Below, one piece after another: positions 16,451 through 18,765 of a stretch of 18,765 nucleotides of DNA. Each line of letters starts with the position of its first letter. Positions within the stretch are counted from its first letter, which is position 1. The stretch covers positions 1 through 18,765 of the forward strand of contig DLQN01000002.1 of assembly GCA_002477595.1 (NCBI GenBank). The letters are read 5' to 3'. A program made the translations under genes and the position numbers. The DNA comes from Roseivirga sp. UBA7431 (lineage in GTDB: Bacteria; Bacteroidota; Bacteroidia; Cytophagales; Cyclobacteriaceae). Under the pieces are notes generated by a model. The model worked only from the letters and a program-made list of their open reading frames with translations. It was not told the DNA's origin and did no database searches.

Positions 16451-16993
16451 ATGAAGTCTAAAGTCATGTTGCTTTCTGGCCTAGTGATTATACTAGCGGC
16501 TAGCATATTTGCCCTCAAAGGGCAAGAAACTCCTGCTCAAGATAAGCAGAAGGTTAAAGGAGAGAAATACGAAATCCAGTTGTCTGATGAAGAGTGGAAA
16601 AAAAGGTTAAGCCCTGAACAATACTATGTACTGAGAGAGCAAGGTACCGAGCGTTCAGGTACGGGTAAACTCGATAAGGTGTATGAAAAAGGAACTTACT
16701 ACTCTGCAGCTTCCTTGCAGCCTGTCTTTACGTCCGAAACGAAGTATAACTCTTACTCAGGATGGCCTAGTTTCTGGAAGCCAATCGATGATGATGCGAT
16801 TAAATTAGTAAAAGACACAACTTTAGGAATGACACGATGGGAAGTTGTTGATAGTAAAAGTGGTTCGCACTTAGGTCATGTATTTGATGATGGACCTAAC
16901 CCAACGGGTAAGCGATACTGCTTGAATTCTGCAGCTTTGATTTTTGTACCGGAAGGTCAAGCACCTCCAAAGTTCAAAAAACCGAAGAACTAA
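16451..16993 (+). CDS. msrB: Exported peptide-methionine (R)-S-oxide reductase, zinc-less one-cysteine form
   Basis: MsrB reduces methionine-R-sulfoxide in proteins. The 180-residue protein starts with a hydrophobic signal or anchor ([17 protein letters not shown], about 6-22), so it acts outside the cytoplasm. The fold signatures are [15 protein letters not shown] (95-109), [15 protein letters not shown] (139-153) and RYCLNSAAL (155-163) with catalytic Cys157. Compared with E. coli MsrB, the four zinc cysteines are replaced by Ser85, Ser88, Asp134 and Ser137, and the cysteine of the CGWPSF motif by Ser103. Cys157 is the only cysteine in the protein. Reduction must therefore use an external thiol partner rather than an internal disulfide. 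A fair Shine-Dalgarno (AAAGGA) precedes the ATG. An intrinsic terminator follows. MsrA is encoded one gene downstream, so the two stereospecific repair enzymes are clustered. Confidence 0.92.
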   Translation: MKSKVMLLSGLVIILAASIFALKGQETPAQDKQKVKGEKYEIQLSDEEWKKRLSPEQYYVLREQGTERSGTGKLDKVYEKGTYYSAASLQPVFTSETKYNSYSGWPSFWKPIDDDAIKLVKDTTLGMTRWEVVDSKSGSHLGHVFDDGPNPTGKRYCLNSAALIFVPEGQAPPKFKKPKN

Positions 16994-17006
16994 TTCAGTG
17001 ATAGAA

Positions 17007-17014
17007 TATATTTG
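17007..17014 (+). promoter_or_regulatory. Possible Bacteroidota -7 promoter box
   Basis: TATATTTG matches the Bacteroidota TAnnTTTG -7 consensus exactly and lies 43 bp upstream of the NTP pyrophosphatase ATG. No convincing TTG/TTTG -33 box is seen at the expected distance, and an eight-base match can occur by chance in AT-rich DNA. If it is used, the transcript would begin just before the hairpin at 17024-17047. Confidence 0.25.
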
Positions 17015-17023
17015 ATTAACATT

Positions 17024-17047
17024 GGTCTGATTTATCAGACCTTTTTT
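17024..17047 (+). terminator. Rho-independent terminator after msrB
   Basis: GGTCTGA (17024-17030) pairs perfectly with TCAGACC (17035-17041) around a TTTA loop, followed by six T. The seven-bp stem and T-run lie 31 bp after the msrB stop. The next gene starts only 9 bp after the T-run, so the hairpin would sit in or next to that gene's leader. Confidence 0.8.
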
Positions 17048-17056
17048 ATTTAACTC

Positions 17057-17533
17057 ATGGAAGAACCAAAAGCACTCAACAGCGTAGCTGAATTTCACAA
17101 AACATTCAAACACCCCATTTTAGACTCTCCACAAATCCCATCGGAAGACCGATGCAAACTTAGGGTGTCACTCATAGCCGAAGAGCTTAAGGAATTAGAA
17201 GAGGCAATTGCGGACAACGACCTTGTCGAAATCGCTGATGCATTAGCAGACATTCAATATGTTTTATCAGGTGCGATCCTAGAGTTTGGAATGGGTGGGA
17301 AATTCAAAAATTTGTTCGATGAAGTGCAGCGATCAAATATGAGTAAAACCTGCAAAACGATGGAAGAGGCTGAGGCGACAAGAGAGCACTATCAGCAAAG
17401 AGATGGCACTGAAAGCTATATCGAGGAGTCCGATGGACACTTCTTGGTTTATAGAAAGGAGGATAACAAAACATTGAAATCAGTGAATTATTCTCCAGCC
17501 GATCTTAAAAGCATTTTGGCCGACCATCTTTGA
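17057..17533 (+). CDS. MazG-like all-alpha nucleoside triphosphate pyrophosphohydrolase
   Basis: All-alpha NTP pyrophosphohydrolases (MazG, dUTPase-2 and HisE-like) hydrolyse non-canonical or excess NTPs to NMP and pyrophosphate with Mg2+. This 158-residue cytoplasmic protein has the metal-binding pattern in two helices: EELKELEEA (42-50; Glu42, Glu43, Glu46), then EIADALADIQYV (58-69; Glu58, Asp61, Asp65). A third helix ILEFGMGGKFKNLFDEVQRSNMSK (74-97) contains the family-typical F..v..sNmsK. The C-terminal 45 residues form a small add-on (YIEESDGHFLVYRKEDNK) that may cap the active site. From memory it resembles Bacteroidota proteins annotated as NTP pyrophosphohydrolase family rather than true tandem MazG. 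It sits between msrB and msrA, which suits a sanitising role against oxidised nucleotides, though the substrate is inferred. Confidence 0.82.
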   Translation: MEEPKALNSVAEFHKTFKHPILDSPQIPSEDRCKLRVSLIAEELKELEEAIADNDLVEIADALADIQYVLSGAILEFGMGGKFKNLFDEVQRSNMSKTCKTMEEAEATREHYQQRDGTESYIEESDGHFLVYRKEDNKTLKSVNYSPADLKSILADHL

Positions 17534-17584
17534 AAACTTTTACCCCACTCAGGTCGTTAGGAGTCCAAAGAAAGACATAAAGAA

Positions 17585-18244
17585 ATGCAGGGATTATATT
17601 CAATATTGATTTCAGTGGTGTTTAACCTTTCAATTAGCTCTTGTGCTACTGAAGGAGATACTAAGTTGGTAACATTTGATGTACTACAAGATGGTGATGC
17701 TATAGCCACATTCGCAGGTGGATGCTTTTGGTGTACTGAAGCCGTTTTTGAGAGGGTTCAGGGTGTCAAGGATGTTTATTCAGGCTATACCGGTGGTAAA
17801 GAAGATAATCCTACTTATAGTCAGGTAAGCTATGGAAACACAACGCATGCCGAGGCTATTCAAATTGTATTTGATCCTAAAGTGGTGAGCTATCAGGAAC
17901 TGCTCGATATCTTTTTCGCTACACACGATCCAACGCAGCTCAACAGGCAAGGCCCTGATAGAGGAGCACAATACAGAACCGCTGCCTACTATCACAGCAA
18001 CGATCAAAAGATCGCCATTGAGGCCACCATCAAGAAAATTGATGCTTCTGGTACGTTTACGGACAAAGTGGTGACGCAAGTAGAAGCGTATAGCAAATTC
18101 TGGATGGCCGAAGACTATCATCAAGATTACTATGAGTTGAACCCTGGTAATCCATACATTATACAGGTTGCTATTCCGAAAGTAAAGAAATTGAAGAAGT
18201 ACTTTCCTGGAAAAATCAAAGCCAAGTACAAGGCTGAAAAATAA
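17585..18244 (+). CDS. msrA: Peptide-methionine (S)-S-oxide reductase, predicted lipoprotein
   Basis: MsrA reduces methionine-S-sulfoxide. The N-terminus MQGLYSILISVVFNLSISSC ends in a lipobox-like ISSC, giving a lipidated Cys20, although the positively charged n-region is missing, so processing is not certain. The catalytic domain begins at about 38 with ATFAGGCFWCTEAVF (41-55; Cys47 nucleophile, Cys50). It includes VYSGYTGG, the PTYSQVSYGNTTHAEA segment and FFATHDPTQLNRQGPDRGAQYRTA, all conserved in MsrA. It ends with AEDYHQDYYELNP and a Lys-rich tail. Besides the lipobox Cys there are only Cys47 and Cys50; the C-terminal recycling cysteines of E. coli MsrA are absent. With the exported MsrB upstream, this suggests an extracytoplasmic methionine-sulfoxide repair pair. 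The gene is 51 bp after the NTP pyrophosphatase and probably co-transcribed with it. A hairpin lies 14 bp after its stop. Confidence 0.92.
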   Translation: MQGLYSILISVVFNLSISSCATEGDTKLVTFDVLQDGDAIATFAGGCFWCTEAVFERVQGVKDVYSGYTGGKEDNPTYSQVSYGNTTHAEAIQIVFDPKVVSYQELLDIFFATHDPTQLNRQGPDRGAQYRTAAYYHSNDQKIAIEATIKKIDASGTFTDKVVTQVEAYSKFWMAEDYHQDYYELNPGNPYIIQVAIPKVKKLKKYFPGKIKAKYKAEK

Positions 18245-18245
18245 T

Positions 18246-18764
18246 TTAGAGCTTATTTAGGGCAGAAATGGTTTTCTGCCCTCTGCTTTTAAACCCAGGG
18301 GTACCATAGGGAAGTTGATCCTCAATGATGATTCTCAATTCGTCCTTAAGGTCTGGTATATTTTTAATGATGTTGAAGGCGACCGTCATAGAAAATACCT
18401 TCACGGCAACGGGCTCTTCCTTGCTGGATAACAACTTCAAAGCGATATCTAATAGATCACCCCAATATTGTTCTTCCACTTCTATCTCCTGAAAGTAACG
18501 CATCGTATTACGCTTTACAGCAACATGCAGTGCTGGTGTTTTTAGATGCTCCATCAGCTGCGGAATATAAGGGCGTATCCATTCAGGATTTGATCTTCCT
18601 AAGTCACCTACTACCCAAGCGGAACGCTGTATGAGCCTATAGGTTTCATTGAGAAAAATATCCATCAATTCCACAATCGCTGACGGGTGGTGTTGTATAT
18701 AGCCTACTATTTCTGCCCTGTTCTCTTTGGAATGCTCCTTGAGAAGTTGTTTTCTGAGATCCAT
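18246..18764 (-). CDS. HEAT-like helical repeat protein
   Basis: The minus-strand ORF encodes 172 residues from an ATG at 18764, almost at the window edge, so an upstream start cannot be excluded. The sequence is all helix with HEAT-like pairs: ENRAEIVGYIQHHPSAIVELMDIFL, YRLIQRSAWVVGDLGRSNPEWI, PYIPQLMEHLKTPALHVAVKRNTMRYFQEI and EPVAVKVFSMTVAFNIIKNIP. The spacing of AWVVGDLG and VKRNTMRYFQ suits armadillo/HEAT repeats, which usually serve as binding scaffolds. There is no signal peptide or membrane span. It is convergent with msrA, the stops being 1 bp apart, and its last 12 codons contain one strand of a perfect hairpin (18259-18282). No specific function can be given. Confidence 0.75.
   Translation of the reverse strand: MDLRKQLLKEHSKENRAEIVGYIQHHPSAIVELMDIFLNETYRLIQRSAWVVGDLGRSNPEWIRPYIPQLMEHLKTPALHVAVKRNTMRYFQEIEVEEQYWGDLLDIALKLLSSKEEPVAVKVFSMTVAFNIIKNIPDLKDELRIIIEDQLPYGTPGFKSRGQKTISALNKL
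18259..18282. terminator. Hairpin between convergent genes, inside the 3' end of the HEAT-like gene
   Basis: AGGGCAGAAA (18259-18268) pairs perfectly with TTTCTGCCCT (18273-18282) around TGGT. On the plus strand it starts 14 bp after the msrA stop and is followed by CTGCTTTT. On the minus strand it lies in codons just before the HEAT-like gene's stop and is followed by an AT-rich stretch with TATTTTT. It could end transcription from both sides. Confidence 0.6.
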
Positions 18765-18765
18765 A

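Overview
The window looks like a chromosomal segment of a Bacteroidota bacterium, probably a marine or free-living member of the Cytophagales (this placement is inferred from gene content, not from a marker gene). Signs are: a short LeuA without the C-terminal regulatory domain; most starts preceded by A-rich DNA rather than a Shine-Dalgarno; several signal-peptide and lipoprotein genes with Bacteroidota-style N-termini; the Bacteroidota form of YebC; a secreted PIG-L deacetylase paired with a sodium:solute symporter; and an alpha-helical protein opening with a Bacteroidota-typical N-terminus. There is no tRNA, rRNA, CRISPR array, transposase or phage gene.

Layout. 1-1310 (minus): a helical repeat protein cut by the left edge. 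1483-5744 (plus): a compact leuA-leuC-leuD-leuB operon encoding the leucine branch from 2-ketoisovalerate to 2-ketoisocaproate. 5745-6404: an accessory gap holding a 127-bp imperfect inverted repeat and a minus-strand ORF that looks like an orphan C-terminal fragment. 6405-8214 (plus): a secreted HIT-family protein, a YebC/TACO1 translation factor and a small lipoprotein with an unusually strong Shine-Dalgarno, with hairpin terminators after the last two.

8373-12750 (plus): three genes joined by 4-bp ATGA overlaps: a large secreted PIG-L-type deacetylase, a 45-residue single-span membrane protein, and a sodium:solute symporter with a large charged insertion. The arrangement suggests hydrolysis of an envelope or extracellular substrate followed by Na+-coupled uptake of a product, with the mini-protein as a possible transporter partner.

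12756-14966: a divergent nuclease pair separated by 48 bp, an ATP-cone plus Mrr-like endonuclease (minus) and a DEDDh exonuclease plus GIY-YIG endonuclease fusion (plus). 15127-16390: a small unknown gene, then a Trm112-like plus methyltransferase-like gene broken by one in-frame TAA. 16451-18244: an oxidative-damage group comprising a secreted one-cysteine MsrB, a MazG-like NTP pyrophosphatase and a lipoprotein MsrA. 18246-18764 (minus): a convergent HEAT-like protein whose 3' end contains a 10-bp perfect hairpin.

Most of the window is ordinary chromosome. The best candidates for something undescribed are the deacetylase/mini-protein/symporter module, the inverted-repeat element at 5750-5876, the divergent nuclease pair and the stop-interrupted methyltransferase. 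Family names come from reading motifs and from memory of families; no database search was possible.
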